Assembly (NCBI RefSeq): GCF_026343185.1
Contig: NZ_JAPEMA010000001.1
Coordinates: 4,836,001-4,900,000 of the forward strand
DNA: 64,000 bases
Source: Streptomyces sp. NBC_00091
GTDB taxonomy: Bacteria > Actinomycetota > Actinomycetes > Streptomycetales > Streptomycetaceae
Reading direction: 5' to 3'
Below the pieces are notes generated by a model. That model saw only the letters and a program-made list of their open reading frames with translations, was not told where the DNA came from and ran no database searches. Position 1 is the first letter of the stretch, and every line of letters begins with the position of its first letter. Shown piece after piece: positions 43,981 to 52,402 of this stretch. A program made the position numbers and the translations under genes.

Positions 43981-44425
43981 GGGCTGCTCCCGCTCCGTCG
44001 AAGGAATCCTATGGCCGACAGTAGGATTCCCGGCCCCCCCACGTCAACGCCGTCCCACCACTACGGGACCAATTCCCCCCAGAACCCGCCCCCTGGAGCT
44101 TGCCCCCTGGAGCCCGCCCCCGGGGTGCCACCGGACGGGGCCCGCCCCAGGGGTCACCGGACGGGGCACTCGCCCCAGGGGCCCACGGCTGCGCGCCCAC
44201 CGTCGGGCGTCCGCCGGTGGTCACCGCGGCCGTCGGGCCGGCCCGGGGGGCTGGGGGCGTGCCCCCAGTTTCGGGAAGGGGCGGGGTGGGGGAATCCACC
44301 CCCGGGCCGGCCCCACCCGCGAACCGGTCCCGCAGGGCAGGCCCCGCGCAACGATCCGGCCAACGCTCCGCAGGAATCCGCACGGGGGGATCCCAAAAGG
44401 TGAACATTGCTCTACTCTCACGCGC
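43981..44425. other. Non-coding region with duplicated GC block and hairpin
   Basis: A 445-bp stretch without a credible gene. It carries a tandem duplication of about 27 bp (44129-44154 and 44155-44182, each CACCGGACGGGGC...CGCCCCAGGGG), preceded by CCCCCTGGAGC repeats. A perfect palindrome CTGGGGGC-GT-GCCCCCAG lies at 44251-44268 and is followed by TTTCGGGAAGGGGCGGGG, which I remember as a recurrent streptomycete intergenic element. The last 30 bp hold the promoter of the beta-helix gene; the hmgA promoter must be near 43981-44060. Confidence 0.6.
44251..44268. terminator. Palindromic hairpin CTGGGGGCGTGCCCCCAG
   Basis: Eight perfect base pairs around a 2-nt centre. It may fold as a hairpin in either transcript; orientation of use is not clear. 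Confidence 0.45.
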
Positions 44426-46573
44426 ATGTCGTGGACCCGCAGGTTCCCTGCCGTGCCGGCGGCGCTCCTCGCCGCCCTCCTCGCCCTCCTGTCCCTCCTC
44501 GCCGCCGCGCCCACCGCCCGCGCGCACGAGGAGCGCCCCGTAGCCCTCCCCGACGGCTCCGGATCCGTGCCGCAGTACCGTGCGGCCGAGCCCGACCTGC
44601 TGGTCTGCAAGATCGACCGGCTCGCCTTCGAACGCCGGATATCGGGCTTCCCGCAGGAGCTCCGGCAGCGCAACCTCGACCTCTACGACCGCTGCGAGAA
44701 GAACGGCTACCGCCACCTCCAGGCGGCCGTGGACGCCGTCGACCGGCCGGGGATGAACATCGCGATCCTGCCCGGCCTCTACGAGGAGGAGCCCTCGCTG
44801 CCCAAGCCGGCGGGGGAGTGCGCCGAACTCAAGGCCCCCAGCTCCTCACTGGGCTACCAGATCCTGTCGTACGAACAGCAGGAGAAGTGCCGGCACAACC
44901 AGAACCTCGTCGCGATCCTCGGCAAGACGAACCTCCAGATCGAGGGCACCGGCGCCACCCGCACGGACGTCGTCATCGACGCCAAGTACCAGAAGCTGAA
45001 CGCCATCCGCGCCGACAGGTCCAACGGCGTCTACTTCCGGAACTTCACCGCGCAGCGCACCACCTTCAACTCCCTGTACGTACTCGCCGGCGACGGCTTC
45101 GTCATCGACGACGTCCTGACCCGCTGGAACGACGAGTACGGCTTCCTGACCTTCGCCAGCGACCACGGCCTCTACAAGAACTGCGAGTCCTACGGCAACG
45201 GCGACTCGGGCATCTACCCCGGCAGCGCCTCCAACATCAACGACGGACGCGGCTACGACGTGCCCCGCTACTCCATCGAGATCACGGGCTGCCGCAGCCA
45301 CCACAACATGGTCGGCTACTCCGGCACCGCCGGGGACTCGGTGTGGGTCCACGACAACGAGTTCGACCAGAACATGGGCGGCGCCTCGATGGACAGCGCC
45401 TTCCCCGGACACCCCGGACTCCCGCAGAACCACGCCCGTTTCGAACGCAACCTGATCCACGACAACAACGCCGACTACTACCACCACGTCGCCGACGGCA
45501 CCTGCGCCAAGCCGCCCGTCGAACGCGGCTACGAGCAGGGGGTGGTCTGCCCGCAGATCTCCATGCCGCCGGGCACAGGCATCATCACCGCCGGAGGCAA
45601 CTGGAACCTCTACGAGAACAACTGGGTGTACGGGCACCGGCGCGCGGGCTTCTTCCTCAGCGCGGTCCCGGCCTTCATCCGGGGCGAGGAGCAGTGGTCC
45701 AAGCAGACCGACACCTCCCACCACAACCGGTACGCGGGCAACGTCCTCGGCAAGGACCGCTCCGGGGCCTCCCGGCCCAACGGCACCGACGTGTGGTGGG
45801 ACGGCCAGGGCAGGGGGAACTGCTGGCAGGACGGCCCCGACGGCTCCACCCCCGGCACCCTGCCGCAGTGCGGGAAGGAACGCGGCCAGCTCAGCGGCTC
45901 CTCGGCCCGGCTGGTGGGCGAACCGGTGAAGCTCACCCAGCTGATGGTCTGCGCCGACTACAACGTCCAGGCCCGCAAGCTGCCGGCGGGCTGCGACTGG
46001 TACGGGGCCCGGGGCCTGGAGCGGGTGGAGACGCAGATCGCGGTGGCGGTGGCGGCGGTGCTGCTGCTGGTCGGCGGGACGCTGTGGTGGCGGCGGCTGC
46101 GCCGGTCCCGGCTGGGCACGGTGGCGTCCCTGCTGGGGCTGGCCGGCCTCGCCCTGGACGTGGCCGGCTCCACGATGCCGCTGGTGGACACCCCCGTCCC
46201 GGCGCTCGCCCTGCTCCTGCTGGGCCTGTGGTGGACGGGCGCCGGCCTGGCGCTGCGCCCCGGACGCCCCTGGCTGGCGCGCCTCACCCTGCTCCTGGGG
46301 GCCCTGACCCTGCTGGACGCCTTCGACCAGGCCGTCCTGATGATCCCTTGGATCCCGCTGAGCCCCGCCTGGGTACGGGCCCTGGTCGCGGTGGTGTGGG
46401 TGCTGTGGGCGGTCGTCGCCTCGGCCCGCCCGGGCACGGCCGCCCCCACCCGCCCGGCCGGCCCGGGCGGCGACCCGGCGGGCGACCGCGCCCCGGTCCC
46501 GGCAGGCCCCTCGCCGGCCCGGAGCGCCGCCGCCGAACCCCCCACCCCCCACCCCGACGGCGGCCCCGCATGA
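44426..46573 (+). CDS. Secreted right-handed beta-helix protein with C-terminal membrane domain
   Basis: A 715-aa protein. Signal peptide RFPAVPAALLAALLALLSLLAAAPTARAH, then a parallel beta-helix domain (residues about 90-500) with repeated N-x-x-Y/F and G-rich turns (NGVYFRNFTAQRT, DDVLTRWNDEYGFLTFASDHGLYKNCESYGNGDSGIYPGS, ENNWVYGHRRAGFF), as in NosD-like/pectate-lyase-like folds. Many His/Cys residues (SHHNMVGYSG, CAKPPVERG). A TM at about 540 and four more follow, with an Ala/Pro-rich tail. No ribosome site; TACTCT lies 8 nt before the ATG, which suggests a leaderless transcript. It begins a three-gene cluster. Confidence 0.8.
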   Translation: MSWTRRFPAVPAALLAALLALLSLLAAAPTARAHEERPVALPDGSGSVPQYRAAEPDLLVCKIDRLAFERRISGFPQELRQRNLDLYDRCEKNGYRHLQAAVDAVDRPGMNIAILPGLYEEEPSLPKPAGECAELKAPSSSLGYQILSYEQQEKCRHNQNLVAILGKTNLQIEGTGATRTDVVIDAKYQKLNAIRADRSNGVYFRNFTAQRTTFNSLYVLAGDGFVIDDVLTRWNDEYGFLTFASDHGLYKNCESYGNGDSGIYPGSASNINDGRGYDVPRYSIEITGCRSHHNMVGYSGTAGDSVWVHDNEFDQNMGGASMDSAFPGHPGLPQNHARFERNLIHDNNADYYHHVADGTCAKPPVERGYEQGVVCPQISMPPGTGIITAGGNWNLYENNWVYGHRRAGFFLSAVPAFIRGEEQWSKQTDTSHHNRYAGNVLGKDRSGASRPNGTDVWWDGQGRGNCWQDGPDGSTPGTLPQCGKERGQLSGSSARLVGEPVKLTQLMVCADYNVQARKLPAGCDWYGARGLERVETQIAVAVAAVLLLVGGTLWWRRLRRSRLGTVASLLGLAGLALDVAGSTMPLVDTPVPALALLLLGLWWTGAGLALRPGRPWLARLTLLLGALTLLDAFDQAVLMIPWIPLSPAWVRALVAVVWVLWAVVASARPGTAAPTRPAGPGGDPAGDRAPVPAGPSPARSAAAEPPTPHPDGGPA

Positions 46574-46744
46574 CCCCCACCCCCACCGCCCCCTGACCGC
46601 AGCCCCGCCGCGCCCGGCCCCCGCCCGCCCCCGTCGCCCGCCCCGCCCCGCCGGCCGCCGGCCAGGACGGCGGCAGGGCGGGGCGCCGGGCCGGTCCGGG
46701 CCGGGCCGGGCCGGGGCGGCCCGACCGATGACCGGAGTCCCGCT

Positions 46745-47659
46745 GTGACCGTGCCCGCCAAGACCCGCATCCGGTGCGACGTGTGCCGGACACCCACCCC
46801 CCAGGCCCGCCCACCCCGCCGCTCCGCCCGCACGGCGGCGCTGGTGGCCCTCCTCCTGCTGCTCGCGGGTGGCGCGGCGACGGGCTGCGGCGGCCGGGCC
46901 ACCACCCACCACAAACCCGGCACCACCCACGAACAGGCCTCCGGCAGCGTCGGCACCCTGCTCGACACCCAGGACGGCGGCGGCCACCGCCTGCGCGAGG
47001 TCCCGGCCCAGGGCGCGCCCGGGGTGAAGCTCGCCGCCCGCCCCGACTCCGAGGACGGCTGGAACCTCCAACTGGCCGTGACCGACTTCCGCTTCACCCC
47101 CGACAGCACCGGCGGCGCCGCCCTCCCCGGCGCCGGCCACGCCCACCTGGAACTCGACGGCCACAAGCTGGCCCGGGTGTACGGCCCCTGGTTCCACCTG
47201 CCCGCGGCGCAGGTGCCCGAGGGCGCGCACACCCTGACCGTCCGCCTCTACGCGGACGACCACACCGCCTGGGCGGTCGCCGGCAAGCCGGTCGAAGCGG
47301 TGGTCCCGCTGACTGCGGGCCCCCCGGGCCAAGGAACCCACAGCCACCCCGCTCCCACCCCGACCGGTTCTCCGGCGCCCCCGCCCGCCCCGCAGGCCGA
47401 CCGGACCGTCACCGTCGCCGTCCGGGACGGAAAGGTGGTCCCCGCCCCCGGCCGCACCGAGCTGAAGCGCGGTGAGCGCCTCGCCCTGCGCGTCACCAGC
47501 GACCGCGTCGACACCCTGCACGTCCACGGCTACGACAAGGAACTCCCCCTGCCCGCAGGCCAGGAGGCCACCCTGGTCCTGACCGTCGACCGCACCGGCC
47601 TCTTCGAGGTCGAGACCCACGAGTCCGGACTCGTCCTGACCCAGCTCCTCGTCCGATGA
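46745..47659 (+). CDS. Putative lipoprotein with cupredoxin-like C-terminal domain
   Basis: A 304-aa exported protein that starts at GTG 46745 (GTG 46751 is also possible). The hydrophobic segment TAALVALLLLLAGGAATGC ends in a lipobox-like cysteine (about residue 47), followed by HHKPGTTHEQ. The middle domain has GHAHLELDGHKLARVYGPWFHLPAAQVPEGAHTLTVRLYADDH. The C-terminal domain (residues about 215-304) is cupredoxin-like: LRVTSDRVDTLHVHGYDKELPLPAGQ and LFEVETHESGLVLTQLLV, with several His that may bind copper. Its TGA overlaps the next ATG. Confidence 0.75.
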   Translation: MTVPAKTRIRCDVCRTPTPQARPPRRSARTAALVALLLLLAGGAATGCGGRATTHHKPGTTHEQASGSVGTLLDTQDGGGHRLREVPAQGAPGVKLAARPDSEDGWNLQLAVTDFRFTPDSTGGAALPGAGHAHLELDGHKLARVYGPWFHLPAAQVPEGAHTLTVRLYADDHTAWAVAGKPVEAVVPLTAGPPGQGTHSHPAPTPTGSPAPPPAPQADRTVTVAVRDGKVVPAPGRTELKRGERLALRVTSDRVDTLHVHGYDKELPLPAGQEATLVLTVDRTGLFEVETHESGLVLTQLLVR

Positions 47660-49053
47660 CCCCCGCGATCGGGGCGGCCCTCCCGCTCCGGACCCCGCCG
47701 CCCCTCGGGTGGCCCGGCGCGCAGCCGGGCCCGGGGCCGGGCCAGGGCGTGGTCCTTCACCCGGCCGACCCGTCGGCCCTGCTCGCGCACGGGATCGGCT
47801 CCCAGCACGACCTGCCGATCTCCCCCTTCTACGCCTTCGCCGGAGCCTTCGCGGCGCTCTTCGTCTCCTTCCTCGCACTCGGCCTCCTGTGGTCCGCCTC
47901 CCGCTTCCGCGGCGAACGCTCCGGCCTCGCCCTGCCCGCCGGGCTCCAGCGGGTGGCCGACGCGCCGGCCACCCGCACCACCCTGCGCGGGCTCGGTCTC
48001 GCCGCAGCCCTCGCCGTGTTCCTCCACCTCCTCCTCGGTCCCGACGACCCCGACCGCAACCCCGCTCCCGGTGCCGTCTACGTCCTGCTGTGGGTCGGGA
48101 TCGTGCCCGCCTCCCTTCTCCTCGGCCCCCTCTGGCGCCTGCTCAACCCGCTGCGCACCCTGCACCGGCTGCTCTGCCGGGCCCGCCGCCGCCCGCCCGG
48201 GGCCGGCCGCCCCCTGCCGGCCGGGCTCGGCCAATGGCCGGCCGCCGCCGGGCTGTTCGGCTTCACCTGGCTCGAGCTCGTCGCTCCCGATCCCGCATCC
48301 ACCACCACCCTCCTGTGTGCCCTCACCGCCTACGCCGCCGCCCACCTGCTGCTCGCCGCCCGCTTCGGCGAGAGCTGGTTCGCCGTCGCCGACGCCTTCG
48401 AGGCCTACTCCGACCTCCTGTCCCGGCTCTCCCCCCTCGGCCGCCGCAGCGACGGCCGCCTGGTTCTGCGTAACCCCTTCCACGGACTCGACGCGACGCC
48501 CGAGCGGCCCGGACTCGTCGCCACCGTCTGCGTCCTGCTCGGCTCCACCGCCTACGACGGCTACTCCGACAGCCCCTCCTGGATCAACACCCTCCAGACC
48601 TCCCCCCTCGGCCGCACCCCCACGGCCACGCTCGGACTGCTTGCTTCCATCGCCCTCGTCGCCACCCTGTACTGCCTGTGCGCGGCGGTCACCCGCCTCG
48701 TCAGCGGCCCGCACCCCCGACCGCTGACCGCCTTCGCGCACTCACTCGTGCCGATCGCCCTCGGCTATCTCACCGCTCATTACTTCTCCCTCCTCGTTAC
48801 CGAAGGACCACGCACAGTAAGCATGGCACTCGGCACTGACAACGCCCCCGATCCCAGTCCCCCCTTGGGTCCGGGCGGTCTCGCCGCCCTCCAGGTGATC
48901 TCCGTGGTGGCCGGCCACGTACTCGGTGTGATCGCCGCCCACGACCGTTCCGTACGCCTCTTCCCGCCGGCGAAGGCGGTCGCGGGCCAGCTGCCGCTGC
49001 TCGCGCTCATGATCACGTACACCATCGGCGGGCTCACCCTCCTCCTGAACTGA
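47656..49053 (+). CDS. Polytopic membrane protein of the beta-helix/cupredoxin cluster
   Basis: A 465-aa integral membrane protein whose start overlaps the upstream stop (ATGA). About eight TM segments (AFAGAFAALFVSFLALGLLW, LGLAAALAVFLHLLL, VYVLLWVGIVPASLLLGPLW, LLCALTAYAAAHLLLAARFG, LVATVCVLLGSTAYDGYS, LGLLASIALVATLYCLCAAV, LAALQVISVVAGHVLGVIAA, LPLLALMITYTIGGLTLL). Conserved-looking residues include H in GIGSQHDLPISPFY and the GYLTAHYFSLL segment. I recognise no transporter family. The coupling suggests it works with the lipoprotein and beta-helix protein at the membrane. Confidence 0.8.
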   Translation: MTPAIGAALPLRTPPPLGWPGAQPGPGPGQGVVLHPADPSALLAHGIGSQHDLPISPFYAFAGAFAALFVSFLALGLLWSASRFRGERSGLALPAGLQRVADAPATRTTLRGLGLAAALAVFLHLLLGPDDPDRNPAPGAVYVLLWVGIVPASLLLGPLWRLLNPLRTLHRLLCRARRRPPGAGRPLPAGLGQWPAAAGLFGFTWLELVAPDPASTTTLLCALTAYAAAHLLLAARFGESWFAVADAFEAYSDLLSRLSPLGRRSDGRLVLRNPFHGLDATPERPGLVATVCVLLGSTAYDGYSDSPSWINTLQTSPLGRTPTATLGLLASIALVATLYCLCAAVTRLVSGPHPRPLTAFAHSLVPIALGYLTAHYFSLLVTEGPRTVSMALGTDNAPDPSPPLGPGGLAALQVISVVAGHVLGVIAAHDRSVRLFPPAKAVAGQLPLLALMITYTIGGLTLLLN

Positions 49054-49096
49054 GGACCGGGCACCCGCACCGCTGGACCCACGACCCAGGAGCGGC

Positions 49097-49720
49097 ATGA
49101 TGGACCCCGTGCCTCCCGCCCACCCCCTGCGCAGGACCCCGGTCCAGCAGCGCAGCGCCGACCGGCTCGCCCGGATCCTCGACGCCTGCGCCGAACTCCT
49201 CGACGAGACCGGATACGAGAACCTCAGCACCCGCGCCGTCGCCCTGCGCGCCGGAGTGCCCATCGGCTCGGTCTACCGCTTCTTCGGGAACAAGCGGGCC
49301 ATGGCCGTCGCCCTGGCCCACCGCAACCTCGACCAGTACGCCGAGGGCATCCAGGCGCGGCTCGCCCTCCTCCCGGGCACCGACTGGCGGCCCGTCGTGG
49401 ACGCCGTGCTGGACGAGTACCTGGCCATGAAGCGCAGCGTCCCCGGCTTCGCCCTCGTCGACTTCGGCGTACCCGCCCCGCCGCCGGAAGGCCCGGCCGT
49501 CGACCCCAACCACCTGGTCGCCGCACGCCTGACCGAGCTGCTGTGCGCCCACCTCGGGCTCACGCCCGCGCCCGCCCTGGCCCGGGCGGTCCTGGTGGCC
49601 GTCGAGGCGACCGACGCGCTGGTCCAGCTGGCCTTCCGGGTCGATCCGGCGGGGGATCCCGGCATCGTCGCCGAGACCCGGGCGATGATGCACGCCTACC
49701 TGGCCCGCGTCCTGGACTGA
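49097..49720 (+). CDS. TetR family regulator
   Basis: A 207-aa regulator with N-terminal HTH RILDACAELLDETGYENLSTRAVALRAGVPIGSVYRFFGNKRAMAVALAHRNL and a TetR C-terminal domain. AGGAG lies 7 nt before the second ATG (49100), so translation may begin there. It is 43 nt after the membrane protein gene and upstream of the molybdopterin oxidoreductase gene, before which a TACCG..CGGTA palindrome occurs; that is a plausible target. Confidence 0.92.
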   Translation: MMDPVPPAHPLRRTPVQQRSADRLARILDACAELLDETGYENLSTRAVALRAGVPIGSVYRFFGNKRAMAVALAHRNLDQYAEGIQARLALLPGTDWRPVVDAVLDEYLAMKRSVPGFALVDFGVPAPPPEGPAVDPNHLVAARLTELLCAHLGLTPAPALARAVLVAVEATDALVQLAFRVDPAGDPGIVAETRAMMHAYLARVLD

Positions 49721-49726
49721 TTGATT

Positions 49727-49782
49727 GACCGACTGACCGACTGACCGACTGACCGACTGACCGACTGACCGACTGACCGACC
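49727..49782 (+). repeat. Octanucleotide tandem repeat (GACCGACT)n
   Basis: Seven consecutive 8-bp units, six perfect GACCGACT and a last GACCGACC, starting 7 nt after the TetR stop. A degenerate TGATTGAT precedes them. It has stops in several frames and no obvious coding role; copy number probably varies between strains. Confidence 0.95.
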
Positions 49783-49848
49783 TCGGCAGGCCCCGCCCGC
49801 CTTCGGCCTTGAACGGGCGGGCTGCCGCAACCCCCTCCCCACCGTGCC

Positions 49849-49860
49849 TACCGGTCGGTA
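49849..49860. promoter_or_regulatory. TetR-type operator TACCGGTCGGTA
   Basis: TACCG-GT-CGGTA is an inverted repeat with 5-bp perfect arms, overlapping a TATGCT -10-like hexamer at 49859-49864, 103 nt upstream of the molybdopterin oxidoreductase start. TACCGaccGGTA-like palindromes are common TetR sites; the upstream TetR gene is the likely reader. Confidence 0.55.
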
Positions 49861-49962
49861 TGCTCGGGGCGCCCGCGTGCCCGCGCCGTCCCGCGCCTGC
49901 GCCGCACGGCCGGGTCACCGGTTCCGCGCCCGCGCCGCAGCCTGCCGCCCCCAGGAGGGCCC

Positions 49963-52329
49963 ATGCCCCGCACCGCCCCGCGCATCTGCCCGCTCTGCGA
50001 AGCCACCTGCGGTCTCACCCTCACCATCGAGGGCACCACCGTCACTGGAGCCCGAGGCGACCGCGACGACGTCTTCAGCCGCGGCTTCATCTGCCCCAAG
50101 GGAGCCGCCTTCGGCGCCCTCGACGCCGACCCCGACCGGCTGCGCACCCCCCTCGTGCGCCGCGACGGGCAACTGCGGGAGGCCACCTGGGAAGAGGCCT
50201 ACGCCGCCATCGCCGCCGCCGTCCCCGCCCTCGTCCGGGACCACGGCGCCCAGTCCGTCGGCATCGTGCTCGGCAACCCCAACACCCACACCATGGCCGG
50301 CGCCCTCTATCCGCCGCTCCTCGTCAACACCCTGGGCACCCGCAACCTCTTCACCGCCAGCACCCTCGACCAGATGCCCAAACACGTCTCCAGCGGGCTC
50401 CTGTTCGGCGACCCCTTCGCCATCCCCGTGCCCGACCTCGACCGGACCGACTTCCTCCTCCTGCTCGGCGCCAACCCGGTCGAATCCAACGGCTCCCTGT
50501 GCACCGCCCCCGACTTCCCCGGCCGGCTCAAGGCCCTGCGGGCCCGCGGTGGCACGCTCGTGGTCGTCGACCCGCGCCGCACGCGCACCGCCCGGCTCGC
50601 CGACCATCACCTCGCGCCCCGCCCCGGCAGTGACGCGCTGCTGCTGGCCGCGCTCGCCCACACCCTGCTCACAGAGAAGCTCGCGGCTCCCGGAGCCCTC
50701 ACGGAACACGTCGAGGGAATCGGGGAACTCGCCGACGCCCTCGCGAGTTTCACTCCTGAGGCGGTCGCCCCCGCCTGCGACCTGCCGGCCGACCGGATCC
50801 GCACCCTCGCCCGGGAGCTGGCGGCCGCGCCGACCGCCGCCGTCTACGGGCGGATCGGCAGCTGCACCGTGGAGTACGGCACGCTCGCCAGCTGGCTGGT
50901 GGACGTACTGAACATCCTCACCGGCAACCTCGACCGCCCGGGCGGAGCCCTCTTCCCGCTCCCCGCCGCCGGCCCGCGGCCCCGCCCCGCCGGGCCCGGC
51001 AGGGGCTTCGCCCTCGGCCGCTGGCGCAGCCGGGTCAGCGGCCACCCCGAGGTCAAGAGCGAACTGCCCAGCGCCGCTCTGGCCGAGGAGATCGAGACCC
51101 CGGGGGAGGGGCGCATCCGTGCCCTGATCTCCATCGCCGCCAACCCGGTGCTGTCCGCCCCCGACGGGCGCCGGCTCGACGCGGCCCTCGCCGGGCTCGA
51201 CTTCATGGTCAGCATCGACCCGTACCTCAACGAGACCTCGCGGCACGCCCATGTCGTCCTGCCCCCGCCGCCGCCCTCGCAGAGTGCGCACCACGACTTC
51301 GCCTTCAACGGATTCGCCATCCGCAACCAGGTCCGCTACACCCGGCCCGCCGTTCCCCTCGACGCGGACCGGCTCGACGAGTGCGAGATCCACGCACGCC
51401 TCGTCCTGGCCGTCTCGGGCATGCACGGCTCCGCCGAGCCGTCCGCCGTCGACGACATGGCGATCCAGGGCGCCCTCGCCAGGGAAACTGCCGACCGCCG
51501 CTCCCCCCTGCACGGAGCGGACCCGGCCCGCCTGGCCGGGCTGCTCACCGGCGAGAACGGCCCGGAGCGCAGACTCGACCTGATGCTCCGACTCGGCCCG
51601 TACGGAGACCTGTTCGGCGCCGCCGGACAGCCGGCCGGCAGCGGCGCCGACGACGGTACGCGGGGCAGCGCGGGCACGCCCGAACAGCCCGCCGCGCCCA
51701 GCACCCCCGGGCCCACCACCCCCGGGCCCACCACCCCCGCGCCCAGCACCGCCGGGCCCACCGCCCCCGGGCTCAGCCTGGAGCGGCTCCTCGCGCACCC
51801 GCACGGCATCGACCTGGGCCCGCTGGGGACCCGGCTCCCGGGCGTGCTCCGGACCCGCAGCGGCAGGATCGAGCTGCTCCCGGACCCGATCGCGGCCGAG
51901 CTTCCCAGGCTGCGCGCGGCGCTCGCCGACCGCCCCGCCGCCCTGGTGCTCGTGGGCCGCCGCCACCTGCGGTCCAACAACAGCTGGTTGCACAACGTCC
52001 CGGCCCTCGTCGGAGGTTCCAACCGCTGCACCCTCCAGGTCCACCCGCACGACGCGGACCGGCTCGGCCTCGCCGACGGCAGCCGGGCGCGGATCACCTC
52101 CGACGGCGGAAGCCTGGAGGTGCCGGTGGAGGTCACCGACACCGTCCGCGCAGGCGTGGTCAGCCTCCCGCACGGCTGGGGCCACGACCGGCCCGGCACC
52201 CGCCTCGCGGTCGCCGGCGCCGACCCGGGGGCCAATGTGAACCAGCTGCTCGACGGCACCCGCCTCGACCCGCTGTCGGGCACCGCGGTGCTCAACGGCT
52301 TCCCCGTCACCGTCGCACCCCTGCCCTGA
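49963..52329 (+). CDS. Molybdopterin (MopB) oxidoreductase
   Basis: A 788-aa Mo/W bis-MGD enzyme of the DMSO-reductase superfamily. [4Fe-4S] ligands C9-x2-C12-x3-C16 and C44 in ICPKGAAFG. Cofactor-binding segments: VGIVLGNPNTHTMAGAL, LLLLGANPVESNGSLC, VVVDPRRTRTARLADHHLAPRPGSDALLL, RIGSCTVEYGTLASWLVDVLNILTGNLDRPGGALFP. The C-terminal MopB domain ends LPHGWGHDRPGTRLAVAGADPGANVNQLLDGTRLDPLSG. Residues about 575-600 are an inserted Thr/Pro/Gly-rich repeat. AGGAGG precedes the ATG. No small subunits adjoin, so it may be a cytoplasmic single-subunit type. Substrate unknown. Confidence 0.9.
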   Translation: MPRTAPRICPLCEATCGLTLTIEGTTVTGARGDRDDVFSRGFICPKGAAFGALDADPDRLRTPLVRRDGQLREATWEEAYAAIAAAVPALVRDHGAQSVGIVLGNPNTHTMAGALYPPLLVNTLGTRNLFTASTLDQMPKHVSSGLLFGDPFAIPVPDLDRTDFLLLLGANPVESNGSLCTAPDFPGRLKALRARGGTLVVVDPRRTRTARLADHHLAPRPGSDALLLAALAHTLLTEKLAAPGALTEHVEGIGELADALASFTPEAVAPACDLPADRIRTLARELAAAPTAAVYGRIGSCTVEYGTLASWLVDVLNILTGNLDRPGGALFPLPAAGPRPRPAGPGRGFALGRWRSRVSGHPEVKSELPSAALAEEIETPGEGRIRALISIAANPVLSAPDGRRLDAALAGLDFMVSIDPYLNETSRHAHVVLPPPPPSQSAHHDFAFNGFAIRNQVRYTRPAVPLDADRLDECEIHARLVLAVSGMHGSAEPSAVDDMAIQGALARETADRRSPLHGADPARLAGLLTGENGPERRLDLMLRLGPYGDLFGAAGQPAGSGADDGTRGSAGTPEQPAAPSTPGPTTPGPTTPAPSTAGPTAPGLSLERLLAHPHGIDLGPLGTRLPGVLRTRSGRIELLPDPIAAELPRLRAALADRPAALVLVGRRHLRSNNSWLHNVPALVGGSNRCTLQVHPHDADRLGLADGSRARITSDGGSLEVPVEVTDTVRAGVVSLPHGWGHDRPGTRLAVAGADPGANVNQLLDGTRLDPLSGTAVLNGFPVTVAPLP

Positions 52330-52366
52330 GCTGGAGTTTTGCTCGTATTGCTCACGCGCCGACGTC

Positions 52367-52396
52367 TTGTTGGCGTAAGGAGGCGGCACCTACCTT
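52367..52396 (+). promoter_or_regulatory. Candidate leaderless promoter of the CitMHS gene
   Basis: TTGTTG (52367-52372), 18 nt, TACCTT (52391-52396), then ATG 6 nt later at 52403. There is no Shine-Dalgarno near the ATG (GGAGG is more than 16 nt away), so transcription may start at the ATG. Motif-based guess. Confidence 0.4.
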
Positions 52397-52402
52397 CCCT
52401 GC

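Noticed and set aside
44846..47878. Minus-strand open frame of 1010 codons opposite the beta-helix and lipoprotein genes
   Set aside because: Gly/Val/Ala/Arg-rich shadow without motifs, spanning two real genes and their gap.
49727..49782. Short direct repeats considered as a CRISPR array
   Set aside because: Units are 8 bp with no spacers and no cas genes nearby.
49915..52389. Minus-strand 824-codon frame opposite the molybdopterin oxidoreductase gene
   Set aside because: Opposite strand shows a complete MopB domain with Fe-S cysteines.
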